This document shows, piece after piece, positions 1 through 7,944 of a DNA stretch of 64,000 nt; position 1 is the stretch's first letter; every line of letters begins with the position of its first letter. This stretch comes from Niveispirillum irakense DSM 11586 (lineage in GTDB: Bacteria > Pseudomonadota > Alphaproteobacteria > Azospirillales > Azospirillaceae): NCBI RefSeq assembly GCF_000429645.1, contig NZ_AUCG01000016.1, forward strand, positions 558,001-622,000, written 5' to 3'. The position numbers and the translations under genes are program-made. Under the pieces are notes generated by a model that worked only from the letters and a program-made list of their open reading frames with translations, was not told where the DNA came from and ran no database searches.

Positions 1-127
1 CAGCACCGCCATCCTGCGGGACCGTTCCGTTCGTGGACAGGGAAGCCGGGGTCGCCGAGGCGCGCTCCTCCCGCATCATATGATGCGTGGCGCGGACATG
101 ATCCATATGGATGCTGCTCGGCGGCAT
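1..127 (-). CDS. Start of an unidentified protein (cut by window edge)
   Basis: On the minus strand an ATG at 127 is preceded by a good Shine-Dalgarno sequence (AAGGGAG, six bases before the ATG) and the frame stays open to the window edge. The visible 42 residues are rich in His and Met near the start and then in Ala, Ser and Thr; no family was recognised. The region upstream (128-293) is AT-richer than its surroundings and could hold its promoter. The call rests only on the ribosome binding site and the open frame, so it may not be a real gene. Confidence 0.4.
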   Translation of the reverse strand, partial: MPPSSIHMDHVRATHHMMREERASATPASLSTNGTVPQDGGA

Positions 128-293
128 GGTGGGCTCCCTTGTGACGGGATGCACCATGCAGAACCCATGCCAGATACGGGTCCATTAATAATGATACAGA
201 ATCAACTATTTATAGCCCGACAGGACATATCCGCCGCCCCTGCTGATCCGGCAAGCGGCGGAATTTGCCGGGCGCGCGGCCCATCCTGCCGGG

Positions 294-1457
294 TCAGAAC
301 AAATGGCCGGACCGTTCCGCCTTGGTGCGCAGATAGGCCTCGTTATGGCCATTGGCGGGGAAGATGTGCGGCACCCGCTCCACCACTTCCACCCCGCACC
401 GGGCAAGCTGTTCCATCTTGTCCGGGTTGTTGGTCATCAGCCGGACCTGGGAGAAGCCAAGCTGCTTCAGCATATGGGCAGCCGGCAGATAGACACGCTC
501 GTCAGCATCGAAGCCCAGAACGGTGTTGGCATCCACCGTATCCAGCCCGCCATCCTGCAGCTTATAGGCGCGCAGCTTGTTCATCAGGCCAATGCCGCGC
601 CCTTCCTGGGCCAGATACAGCACGATGCCGCTGCCGGCGGTGGAAACCTCCCGGATGGCGCCGCGAAGCTGGGGGCCGCAATCACAGCGGAGCGAGCCCA
701 GCAGATCACCGGTGAAACATTCCGAGTGCAGGCGGGCCAGCACCGGCTGCCCCGGCACCGGATCGCCAATGATGATGGCCAGATGCTCCGGCCCGCCATC
801 ACTGGGGCGGAAAGCGACGATGCGCGTGCGCTCCGCATCCTCCAGCGGCACAGCGGCCTCTGCCACCCGTGTCAGCGACCGGGCAGAGCGGCGGCGATAA
901 TCCACAATATCGGCGGCAGCCACCATCAGCAGGTCATGGCGGCGGGCGAAGACCCGCACTTCCCGATCCGCCGGCAGCGGCACCACCAGGGCTGCCGGCA
1001 GCAGGCGGGCGATCTTGGCCAGGATCGTGGCCGCCCCTTCCGCTGTCACGTCACCGGGCAGGGAAACCGCCCCCAGCCGCTCTGCCAGATCGGCACCGGT
1101 CAGGGATTTCAGCGGTCGGGTCGGGTCTGCCAGTTCCCGCACCAGTTCCAGCCCCAGGCCCTTGGGTGGGGACAGGCGCACCGGCTGATCGACCGGCATA
1201 TCCAGGCCCAGCGCTACCGCCCGCTGCCCGGTCACGATCAAAGACGGGGTTGCCCCGCCCAGCACGGTCAGATGGTCCAGCGATGCCGCCGTCACCGCCT
1301 CCGCCGCCAGGACCAGCAATGTGCCTTCCACCGCCGTGACCAGAACGGCCTCACCCCGGCGCAGATCGGCCAAGGCACGGTCTACGGCACGTTGGGCCGC
1401 CTGATCCGGCAGGGCATCGATATCAGCGGAGGCGTAATCCAGTGCCATATTATCCAT
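294..1457 (-). CDS. ribA: GTP cyclohydrolase II (RibA) with a degenerate N-terminal domain
   Basis: Opens the imidazole ring of GTP to give formate and the diaminopyrimidine precursor of riboflavin. Residues about 205-387 are the GCHII domain: HSEC, then RCDC, give the three zinc cysteines (247, 258, 260), followed by LAQEGRGIGL, a conserved RAYKLQD and LGFDADER, so the enzyme looks active. Residues 1-200 sit where bifunctional RibBA carries DHBP synthase, but the acidic DDExRExEGD signature of that enzyme is absent. The start chosen (MDNM) overlaps the stop of the upstream CDP-alcohol transferase gene by 8 bp; further ATGs at 1484 and 1448 are possible. Its neighbours are not riboflavin genes, which suggests that the GTP-derived pyrimidine feeds another product here. 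Confidence 0.93.
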   Translation of the reverse strand: MDNMALDYASADIDALPDQAAQRAVDRALADLRRGEAVLVTAVEGTLLVLAAEAVTAASLDHLTVLGGATPSLIVTGQRAVALGLDMPVDQPVRLSPPKGLGLELVRELADPTRPLKSLTGADLAERLGAVSLPGDVTAEGAATILAKIARLLPAALVVPLPADREVRVFARRHDLLMVAAADIVDYRRRSARSLTRVAEAAVPLEDAERTRIVAFRPSDGGPEHLAIIIGDPVPGQPVLARLHSECFTGDLLGSLRCDCGPQLRGAIREVSTAGSGIVLYLAQEGRGIGLMNKLRAYKLQDGGLDTVDANTVLGFDADERVYLPAAHMLKQLGFSQVRLMTNNPDKMEQLARCGVEVVERVPHIFPANGHNEAYLRTKAERSGHLF

Positions 1458-2208
1458 GTTCCGTTCCGTTGGCGCGGCCGCCATGGCGTATCAGCCAGAC
1501 GGTATCGGTGGTAAAGGAGAAAAGCAAAAGCGCAAGGGCTGCACCTGCCGCAACGCCGGTCAGCGGTGGTTCCATCCAGGGGCTGGCGCCGGCCGCCAGC
1601 ACGGCGACCTGCACAACGCAGATGGCCCGGCGCCGCTGGCTGAAGGGCAAGGGGCCGGCCAGCACCGGCCAGACCATCCCGGCCAGGATGAACAGGTGCC
1701 GCATGAGGCCCAAGCCCAGCACCCAAACCCCCGCTTCGCCCCACAGATAGAGCAGCAGCGAGAGAAGCAGGATCAGCAGCGCATCCAGTTCCATGTCGAA
1801 GCGCGCACCATAGGGGCTGCACATGCCCTGCCGCCGCGCGATCCAGCCATCCACCCCATCCAATGCCAGGGCCACCAGCGCGATAACGGCCAGCATCCAC
1901 GCCTGTTCCGCCGCCATGCCGGGGGCCAGCGGCAGGGCACCGCCCACCAGGGCGATCAGGCCGCCACGCAACAGGGTGATCCGGTTGGCCGTACCCCAGC
2001 CGCCATGGTTGAGATGCCCCGGCAATCCCATCCAGGCCAGGCCTGCGACCACACAGAAGGCGCCCAGCGCCGCCGCCGCATACCAGGCGGGCAGTTCCAT
2101 CATCCCGGCCAGGACCAGCGCACTGGCCACAACCAGGGGGGCTGCGACCAGCAGATGGGCGGAAACCTCAAGACGCAGGCGGGAAAGAGTGATGGGGGCA
2201 GCGGTCAT
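1450..2208 (-). CDS. CDP-alcohol phosphatidyltransferase family membrane protein
   Basis: A 252-residue integral membrane protein carrying the CDP-alcohol phosphotransferase signature DGx2ARx8-9Gx3Dx3D (DGVDGWIARR followed by the spaced Gly, Asp, Asp). Family members transfer a phosphoalcohol from a CDP-linked donor to a lipid or polyol. Several hydrophobic helices lie on both sides of the motif. The ATG at 2208 was chosen because the frame upstream has no hydrophobic or conserved content. It is translated just before ribA with an 8-bp overlap, so the two are probably co-transcribed and divergent from the dehydrogenase at 2407. It could be a PgsA-like phospholipid enzyme, but its position beside GTP cyclohydrolase, PTPS-like and glycosyltransferase genes makes a specialised acceptor possible. 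Confidence 0.85.
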   Translation of the reverse strand: MTAAPITLSRLRLEVSAHLLVAAPLVVASALVLAGMMELPAWYAAAALGAFCVVAGLAWMGLPGHLNHGGWGTANRITLLRGGLIALVGGALPLAPGMAAEQAWMLAVIALVALALDGVDGWIARRQGMCSPYGARFDMELDALLILLLSLLLYLWGEAGVWVLGLGLMRHLFILAGMVWPVLAGPLPFSQRRRAICVVQVAVLAAGASPWMEPPLTGVAAGAALALLLFSFTTDTVWLIRHGGRANGTEHG

Positions 2209-2406
2209 GATCTGGAAAGATTGGTCGTTCTGCCGGTTTGGCAAGGGTATGCAACAGACAGAAGAGAAGGCGCCGGAGGACCTATGGCATCCGTCCGGTT
2301 GCCATGCCACAGTGCCTGCGGGCAGCATTGCGGGACAAGTCTTCCGTTTCCCGCCGCCATTCCGGCATCCCGCCGCCTTCCCTGCCCCACGGATATCAGC
2401 CACCCC

Positions 2407-3402
2407 ATGTCTCTTATTGCCCGGTCCTTCTGGACACTCGCCCCCGGACGCGGTGCCGTCTGCCAGCAGGCGCTGACCGATCCCGGTCCCGATGCCGTGC
2501 TGGTACGGGCCCTGGCCAGCGGTATCAGCCGGGGCACCGAATCGCTGGTTTTCCATGGACAGGTACCGGGTGAACTGGCTGATATCATGGCCTGCCCGAT
2601 GCAGGAGGGGGCCTTTCCCGGCCCGGTGAAATATGGCTATTCCCTGGTGGCGCGGGTGGAGCGGGGGCCGGAAGGCCTGGCAGGTCGCCGGGTCTTCGTC
2701 CTGCACCCGCATCAGGACTGGGCCTTTGTGCCCGCCGATGCGTGCCGGCTGATCCCAAACAGCGTGCCGGATGAACGCGCCGTGCTGGCCGCGAATATGG
2801 AGACAGCGCTGAACCTGTTATGGGATGGCGGTGCTGCCCCCGGTCAGCGCATCGCCATTGTCGGCGGCGGCATTGTCGGCTGCCTTGCAGCCTATCTGGC
2901 CGCCCGCCTGCCCGGCGCGGAGGTGACACTGGTCGATCTGGCACCAGAGCGGGCGGACATCGCCCGGACACTGGGGGCCGGCTTCGCCCTGCCGGCGGCG
3001 GCGGCGCAGTCCCTGGCAGGGACTTGCGATCTGGTGATCCATTGCAGCGCCAGCGAGACCGGCCTTGCCACCGCCCTGTCCCTTGCCGGGACGGAGGCTA
3101 CCCTGGTGGAAGGTTCCTGGTATGGCACAAGGCCGGTGGCGGCCCCGCTGGGGGCGGGGTTCCACCCCAGGCGCCTGCGCCTTGTTTCTTCCCAGGTTGG
3201 CATGGTGTCGCCGGGCTTCCGCCCACGCTGGACCCACGCAAGACGGCTGGATAAGGCCCTGTCCCTGCTGGCCGATCCGGTCCTGGACAGTCTGCTGGGG
3301 CCACGCCTGACACTGGACGAGGTGCCCGACGCCATGATCAGCCTGGACCGGCTGCCATTTGGTTGTCCTGTCATCCGCTATGAGGCTATCAACAATCCCT
3401 GA
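2407..3402 (+). CDS. Medium-chain dehydrogenase/reductase lacking catalytic zinc ligands
   Basis: A 331-residue MDR-superfamily oxidoreductase. The Rossmann fold is clear (IVGGGIVGCLAA, with an acidic residue at the end of the next strand in LVDLAPERA). The N-terminal half reads SGISRGTES where zinc alcohol dehydrogenases have a Cys-Gly-x-Asp-x-His zinc motif, so the catalytic zinc cysteine is gone; the SGIS-GTE wording resembles BchC-type dehydrogenases. The ATG at 2407 is the first Met in frame after the divergent intergenic region shared with the 1450-2208 gene. It is the first of four plus-strand genes running to 5804. A redox step on a cluster intermediate is likely; the substrate is unknown. 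Confidence 0.82.
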   Translation: MSLIARSFWTLAPGRGAVCQQALTDPGPDAVLVRALASGISRGTESLVFHGQVPGELADIMACPMQEGAFPGPVKYGYSLVARVERGPEGLAGRRVFVLHPHQDWAFVPADACRLIPNSVPDERAVLAANMETALNLLWDGGAAPGQRIAIVGGGIVGCLAAYLAARLPGAEVTLVDLAPERADIARTLGAGFALPAAAAQSLAGTCDLVIHCSASETGLATALSLAGTEATLVEGSWYGTRPVAAPLGAGFHPRRLRLVSSQVGMVSPGFRPRWTHARRLDKALSLLADPVLDSLLGPRLTLDEVPDAMISLDRLPFGCPVIRYEAINNP

Positions 3403-3433
3403 TCTGAAAACCGTTCCGCCTTCGGGAGACGCC

Positions 3434-3847
3434 ATGTACGCCCTGACCGTTCGCGACCACATCATGATCGCCCATAGTTTCACCGGCGCCATCTTCGGCC
3501 CGGCGCAGAAGCTGCACGGCGCCACCTTCGTGGTCGATGCCGAGTTCCGCCGCACCAGCCTGTCCACCGACGGGCTGGTGGTGGATATCGGGGCCGCGGC
3601 GGAAATGCTGAAGCAGGTGCTGGCGCCGCTGAATTACACCAATCTGGACGAAGTCCCGGAACTGGCCGGCCGCAACACCACCACCGAATTCCTGGCCGGC
3701 GAGATCCATCGCCGGCTGGATAAAGCCATTGCCGGCGGCGCCCTGGGGGCCGATGGCGCAGCATTGGCATCGCTGAAAGTGTCGCTGCACGAATCGCACA
3801 CTGCCTGGGCCAGCTATGACGCCCCGCTGACCGGAGGGACGGCATGA
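3434..3847 (+). CDS. 6-pyruvoyl-tetrahydropterin synthase/QueD-like protein, catalytic residues lost
   Basis: A 137-residue protein with the PTPS (T-fold) architecture. Compared with E. coli QueD, the first two zinc histidines are kept (His14, His28) and the pterin-anchoring Glu (Glu120) is kept. The catalytic Cys is Ala24, the third zinc His is Ala30 (LHGAT instead of LHGHx), and the Asp-His pair is Asn67-Tyr68. It is therefore unlikely to run the normal 6-carboxy- or 6-pyruvoyl-tetrahydropterin reaction. ATG at 3434 follows a GGGAGA ribosome binding site. Its stop overlaps the next gene's start (ATGA), so it is translationally coupled to the glycosyltransferase. It may bind a pterin or pyrimidine made from the RibA product, or carry out altered chemistry. 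Confidence 0.85.
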   Translation: MYALTVRDHIMIAHSFTGAIFGPAQKLHGATFVVDAEFRRTSLSTDGLVVDIGAAAEMLKQVLAPLNYTNLDEVPELAGRNTTTEFLAGEIHRRLDKAIAGGALGADGAALASLKVSLHESHTAWASYDAPLTGGTA

Positions 3848-4935
3848 ACCGGCGCATCAACCGGCCTGTCCATATCATCTCCCCCGGCAGCATCGACCAG
3901 TTGACCGGCGGCTATGGCTATCTGCGCCGCCTGCGCGACGGGCTGCTGGCGCGGGGGGAAAAGGTCACGGTGCATGAGGTGCCGGGCCCCCATCCTTTCG
4001 TGGAAGAAGAGGCGCGGCTGGCCGCCGATGCGGTGCTGGCCACCATTCCCGATGGCGATGTGGTTCTGGTCGACGGGCTGGCTTTACCGGCTGCCGGCCA
4101 TGCCCTGTGGGTGGAGCGCTACCGGTTGCGGCAGGTGGCGCTGGTCCATCACCCGCTGCATCTTGAACATGGATTGACGGCGGAACAGGCGACCATCCTG
4201 CGCCGGCTGGAACGGGACAGTCTGGCCCAGGTGCGCCGGGTGATCGTGCCCAGCCGCGCCACCCGGGCCGGGGTGATGGATCTGGATGTGCCCGCCGGTC
4301 GCATCACCATCGCCAATCCCGGCACCGACCGCCAGGCCCCCGCCCCGGGCAGCGGCGGAACCGCCCCCGTGCTGCTGACCGTGGCGACATTGACCCCGCG
4401 CAAGGGCCATCTGGTGCTGGTGGAAGCCCTGGCCCGGCTGCACCACCTGCCCTGGTCCCTGGTGCTGGTCGGCAGTGATGATCGCCATCCCGGCCATGCC
4501 GCCGCATTGCGCACCGCCATAGCAGAGGCCGGGTTGGCTGACCGCGTGCGCCTGACGGGGGAATTGTCCGGCCCGGCGCTGGAGACGGAATGGCAGGGGG
4601 CAGACCTGTTCGTGCTGCCCTCCCTGCATGAAGGCTATGGGATGGTGGCGGCCGATGCCCTGGCGCGCGGCCTGCCGGTGGTGACCAGCGATGCCGGTGC
4701 TTTGGGCGAGTTCGTGCCGCCCGCCGCCGGTGCCCTGGTCCCGCCCGGCGATCCGGTGGCACTGGCCGCCGCATTGGAACCGCTGCTGACCGACCCCGCC
4801 GCCCGCAAGGCCGCGGAGCAAGCGGCACGAACGGCAGGGGCCAGTCTGCCAAGCTGGGACGATACGGTCGGCATCATCCGGTCCGCGCTGGCCGCCAGTG
4901 TCTCCCCCCTGCCCGAGATCGAGCGCATCGCATGA
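3844..4935 (+). CDS. Glycosyltransferase family 4 (GT-B fold)
   Basis: A 363-residue GT-B glycosyltransferase. The N-terminal Rossmann domain carries a glycine-rich TGGYGYLRRL segment. The C-terminal nucleotide-sugar domain has LTVATLTPRKGH followed by LPSLHEGYGMVAADALARG, the family 4 E-x7-E region with Asp in place of the second Glu. It moves a sugar from a nucleotide donor onto an acceptor and has no membrane segment, so it is probably cytosolic. The start overlaps the PTPS-like gene by ATGA and its own stop overlaps the methyltransferase by ATGA, so the three are one translation unit. The acceptor is unknown; context suggests a small molecule from this cluster rather than a cell-wall polymer. 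Confidence 0.88.
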   Translation: MNRRINRPVHIISPGSIDQLTGGYGYLRRLRDGLLARGEKVTVHEVPGPHPFVEEEARLAADAVLATIPDGDVVLVDGLALPAAGHALWVERYRLRQVALVHHPLHLEHGLTAEQATILRRLERDSLAQVRRVIVPSRATRAGVMDLDVPAGRITIANPGTDRQAPAPGSGGTAPVLLTVATLTPRKGHLVLVEALARLHHLPWSLVLVGSDDRHPGHAAALRTAIAEAGLADRVRLTGELSGPALETEWQGADLFVLPSLHEGYGMVAADALARGLPVVTSDAGALGEFVPPAAGALVPPGDPVALAAALEPLLTDPAARKAAEQAARTAGASLPSWDDTVGIIRSALAASVSPLPEIERIA

Positions 4936-5804
4936 GCGAGGGATTTGACGCCGGCTGGCTGCGCCTGCGGGAACCGCTGGATGCGGCGGCATTGGACAGG
5001 CCCCTGGCCCGGCAGTTCGCCCGGCTGCTGCCACCGGCGCCGAAACTGATGGATCTGGGCGCCGGCACGGGCAGCCATGTCCGCCTGCTCTGCCGCGACC
5101 TGGGCCAGCCGCGTCAGGATTGGACGCTTGTGGACCATGATCCCCGCCTGCTGGCGGTGGCACCGGCGGAACTGGCGGGCTGGGCCGGGGAACAGGGCTG
5201 GGGCACGACATGGGAAACCGGCGCCTGCCATATCCAGGCGCCTGGCCTGGAAATCGGCGTCACCCTGCGCACCCTTGATCTGGCGGCAGGGCTGGAGGGG
5301 CTGGATCTGTCCCGCTGCGACGGCATCACGGCCAAGGCCCTGTTCGACCTTGTATCCGCCGACTGGATGGCCGCTTTTGCCACTGCGCTTACGGCAGCCG
5401 GCCATCCGCCCCTTTATGCCAGCCTGAATGTCGATGGCAGGGTGGCCTTCAGCCTGCCCGATCCGGATGATGATTTCGTGCTTGGCCTTTTCCATGCCCA
5501 TATGACGCGCGATAAGGGGCTTGGCCCTGCGCTGGGGCCGGCGATTGCCACCGCGATGCCGGACATTCTGGCGCGGAACGGTTATAAGGTGGAAACGGCT
5601 TCATCAGACTGGCAGATCGGCCCGGAACATCCCGGCGCCTATCTGGCCCTGCTGGACGGGTATGAACAGGCGGCGCGGGAGCAGGAACCAGCGGCAGCGG
5701 CACAGATCGCCGCCTGGGGACAGCGCCGGCGGGCGCTTGCGGGACGCCAAGACAGCGGGTTGATGGTGGGCCATGTCGATCTTCTGGCCTGGCGCCAGGG
5801 CTGA
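4932..5804 (+). CDS. Class I SAM-dependent methyltransferase
   Basis: A 290-residue methyltransferase. Motif I is LMDLGAGTGSHVRLL at about residues 38-52, followed by an acidic loop (LVDHDPRLL) typical of SAM ribose binding. There are no transmembrane segments. It is the last of the ATGA-coupled genes from 3434, so it probably methylates the compound handled by the PTPS-like, dehydrogenase and glycosyltransferase proteins. The C-terminal third (about residues 190-290) has no motif I can name and may set substrate choice. Assignment to the superfamily is firm; the substrate is unknown. Confidence 0.86.
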   Translation: MSEGFDAGWLRLREPLDAAALDRPLARQFARLLPPAPKLMDLGAGTGSHVRLLCRDLGQPRQDWTLVDHDPRLLAVAPAELAGWAGEQGWGTTWETGACHIQAPGLEIGVTLRTLDLAAGLEGLDLSRCDGITAKALFDLVSADWMAAFATALTAAGHPPLYASLNVDGRVAFSLPDPDDDFVLGLFHAHMTRDKGLGPALGPAIATAMPDILARNGYKVETASSDWQIGPEHPGAYLALLDGYEQAAREQEPAAAAQIAAWGQRRRALAGRQDSGLMVGHVDLLAWRQG

Positions 5805-5836
5805 AGCGGGGGCAGGTTGGGGAGTGCCATGGCACC

Positions 5837-6511
5837 ATGACCGCAAAGCATATCCTTCTGGTCGATGATGATGCGGCCCTGCGCCCGCTGATCGCCGAGC
5901 AGCTTACAGCCGCTGGCATGCAGGTGACAGAAGCCGCCTCCATGGCCGAAGGGCTGGAGAAGGGGCTGCACCAGGGCCCGTTCGATGCCATGCTGCTGAA
6001 TAGCGATCTGCCGGATGGCGATGGCGGGCACCTGTGCCGGCATCTGCGGGCTCAGGGCATCACCTGCCCCATCATCCTGCTGACCGCCCCCGGCGGCCCC
6101 GCCCCCGCCCTGGCGGAAAGTGGCGCAACCGGCCATATCGCCAAGCCGTTCCGGCTGGCGATGCTGCTGGCACGGCTGCGTGATCATCTGCGTCAGGGGC
6201 AGGCGGCAACAGACCAGGGGCTGGATCTAGGGCCCTACCGCTTCCATCCCGGTGCCAAGCAGCTTCTGGCCGGGACACAAAAAATCCGCCTGACGGAAAA
6301 GGAAACCCAGATCCTGCGCCATCTGCACGGTGCCGGCGGGCAATGCGTGCCGCGCGATGCGCTGCTGGATGCCGTCTGGGGCTATGCGGACGGCATCACC
6401 ACCCATACGCTGGAAACCCATATTTACCGCCTGCGCCGCAAGATTGAACCCGACCCCGCACAGGCCAGCCTGCTGGTGACGGAACCTGGAGGCTATCGGC
6501 TGGTTGTTTGA
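5837..6511 (+). CDS. OmpR-type response regulator with Asn at the phosphorylation site
   Basis: A 224-residue receiver plus winged-helix regulator. The receiver (1-120) keeps the acidic cluster (Asp10-12), Thr84 and the Lys104-Pro105 pair, but the phosphoacceptor in the LLDxxLP context is Asn55 (LLNSDLP; codon aat). The C-terminal DNA-binding domain (about 130-224) is intact: TEKETQILRHL, then THTLETHIYRLRRKIE and a PGGYRLV end. It therefore probably works without normal aspartyl phosphorylation, through protein contacts, a ligand, or as a constitutively locked form. No sensor kinase gene is adjacent. It lies 32 bp after the methyltransferase and could be read through from the 2407-5804 operon. 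Confidence 0.88.
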   Translation: MTAKHILLVDDDAALRPLIAEQLTAAGMQVTEAASMAEGLEKGLHQGPFDAMLLNSDLPDGDGGHLCRHLRAQGITCPIILLTAPGGPAPALAESGATGHIAKPFRLAMLLARLRDHLRQGQAATDQGLDLGPYRFHPGAKQLLAGTQKIRLTEKETQILRHLHGAGGQCVPRDALLDAVWGYADGITTHTLETHIYRLRRKIEPDPAQASLLVTEPGGYRLVV

Positions 6512-6593
6512 CGGGTTGTCCCGACAGCCCCTTTTTTGTCACCCTGTACCCGTCACCCGACTTTCGCGCCCGCTGCCCGCCGGAGCCCACCCC

Positions 6594-7178
6594 TTGTCCC
6601 TGTCACGCCGTACCTTTGCCGGCCTGCTGCTGGCTGCCCCCGCCCTGTTGACCGCCTGTTCCACCCGCCCGCCGAAAGCCCCGGTGGAAGAGGAGATGCC
6701 GCCGCTTCCGCCCCTGCCGGACATCCGCCGCATCGTGCTGTCCCACCCGCGCAGCAAGGAGCTGGTGGACGTGATCTATTTCCACAATGGCGGTTACGAC
6801 AAGGACGCCATGGCCAAGATCAACCACCTGCTGCGCGACCGGCGCACCGGCGAGGTGGGCAGGATCGACCCGCTGCTGATGGATTTCATGTTCGATCTGC
6901 TGCTGCGCACCGGCCTGCCCCCCACGACGGTGGTGGAGGTGACGGATGGCTTCCGGTCCGCCGGCACCAATGCCGATCTGGTCAAGGTCAACAGCAATGC
7001 GGCGCGGGAAAGCTACCATCTTTCCGGCCGCGCCATGGATTTCAAGGTGCCGCTGCTGCCCGGCGCCGCCTTGGGCGAGATTGCCAAGACCATGCAGCGC
7101 GGCGGGGCTGCCTATTATCCCTCCACCGGCCACACCCATATTGATACCGGCCCCAACCGCACCTGGAAAACACGATGA
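6594..7178 (+). CDS. Exported DUF882/YcbK-like M15 peptidase-family protein
   Basis: Peptidoglycan-peptidase-like protein of the DUF882 (M15-related) family. The N-terminus has a twin-arginine-like SRRTFAG, a hydrophobic stretch and a lipobox-like LLTAC, so it should be exported and perhaps lipid-anchored. Likely zinc ligands are in YHLSGRAMDF (His and Asp) and GHTHIDTG. A TTG at 6594 is preferred because GGAG lies about nine bases upstream and it places the signal at the N-terminus; an ATG at 6504 would overlap the response regulator and add 30 residues. Its stop overlaps the next lipoprotein gene by ATGA, suggesting that the two envelope proteins act together. The family is usually tied to cell-wall remodelling. 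Confidence 0.8.
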   Translation: MSLSRRTFAGLLLAAPALLTACSTRPPKAPVEEEMPPLPPLPDIRRIVLSHPRSKELVDVIYFHNGGYDKDAMAKINHLLRDRRTGEVGRIDPLLMDFMFDLLLRTGLPPTTVVEVTDGFRSAGTNADLVKVNSNAARESYHLSGRAMDFKVPLLPGAALGEIAKTMQRGGAAYYPSTGHTHIDTGPNRTWKTR

Positions 7179-7867
7179 GCAGACGCCCCCTTTCCCTGCT
7201 GGTGCGGCTGGCGGCGGGCCTGTTCTTGATGCTGGGGCTAGGGGGCTGCCTGCTGACGCAGAGCGACAGCGTGTTGCTGCCCACGGGGGAGGCGCTGCCG
7301 CCGGGCCTGCTGTCCCGCGATATCCCCACTGGGCTGGGCGATACGTTGAGCGTGCGGGCAGAAGGGGGGCGCAACGGGACGCGCTATATCGTCTCCGGTG
7401 CCGGGGGGCTGATTGGCAGCCTGGCCTTCCAGGAATTGCCTGGTCTGCCCCTGCAATCCCTGTCCGTTCCGGGGGGAGAGGCGCGGGCGGTTTATCTGGT
7501 GCAGGCCCGCCTGACCGGTGACGGGTTGCGCCGGCTGGACAGACGGGTCCGTTTGCCCGATGCCATGCGCACCGATGGGGAGGCCCAGCGTTACGCCTAT
7601 CTGCCGCTGGCCCTGGTGCGCCAGGGCACCGATGCGCCCACCCTGGCCTTTATCGATTGCGAAGGGACCGATATCGGTACGCTATTCCGGTCAGAAGCAA
7701 CGAAATCCGGCTTCCGCTTCAGCCGGGATGGCGTGCTGCGCATCGGCGACCGGGCCGCGACATTGCGCGCCATGCGGATGAGCATCGCGCAGCAGATCGA
7801 AAGCGGCACCTGCCGGGCGGAGCGGCGGCTGGAACTGTCCCAGGCCCATCCACTGCATCTGCCATAG
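7175..7867 (+). CDS. Putative lipoprotein of unknown function
   Basis: A 230-residue protein with a signal sequence ending in the lipobox LGGC (about residue 25), so a lipid-anchored envelope protein is predicted. The rest is soluble with no recognised domain; a DCEGTD segment lies near residue 161 and the C-terminal part is Arg-rich. It overlaps the DUF882 gene by ATGA and is probably co-expressed with it. The next gene, hslV, starts 77 bp downstream. Function not recognised. Confidence 0.72.
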   Translation: MSRRPLSLLVRLAAGLFLMLGLGGCLLTQSDSVLLPTGEALPPGLLSRDIPTGLGDTLSVRAEGGRNGTRYIVSGAGGLIGSLAFQELPGLPLQSLSVPGGEARAVYLVQARLTGDGLRRLDRRVRLPDAMRTDGEAQRYAYLPLALVRQGTDAPTLAFIDCEGTDIGTLFRSEATKSGFRFSRDGVLRIGDRAATLRAMRMSIAQQIESGTCRAERRLELSQAHPLHLP

Positions 7868-7944
7868 TGCTGCGGCTTGACGCGGGCGTGCGCCTGCCCA
7901 CATAGCAGGGACCCTTTTCCGATCCGTCAGGCAGCGAACCCGAC

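Noticed and set aside
80-715. Long plus-strand frame over ribA
   Set aside because: It lies opposite ribA and its product is Arg/Pro/Ala-rich without family features, as expected for a high-GC antisense shadow.
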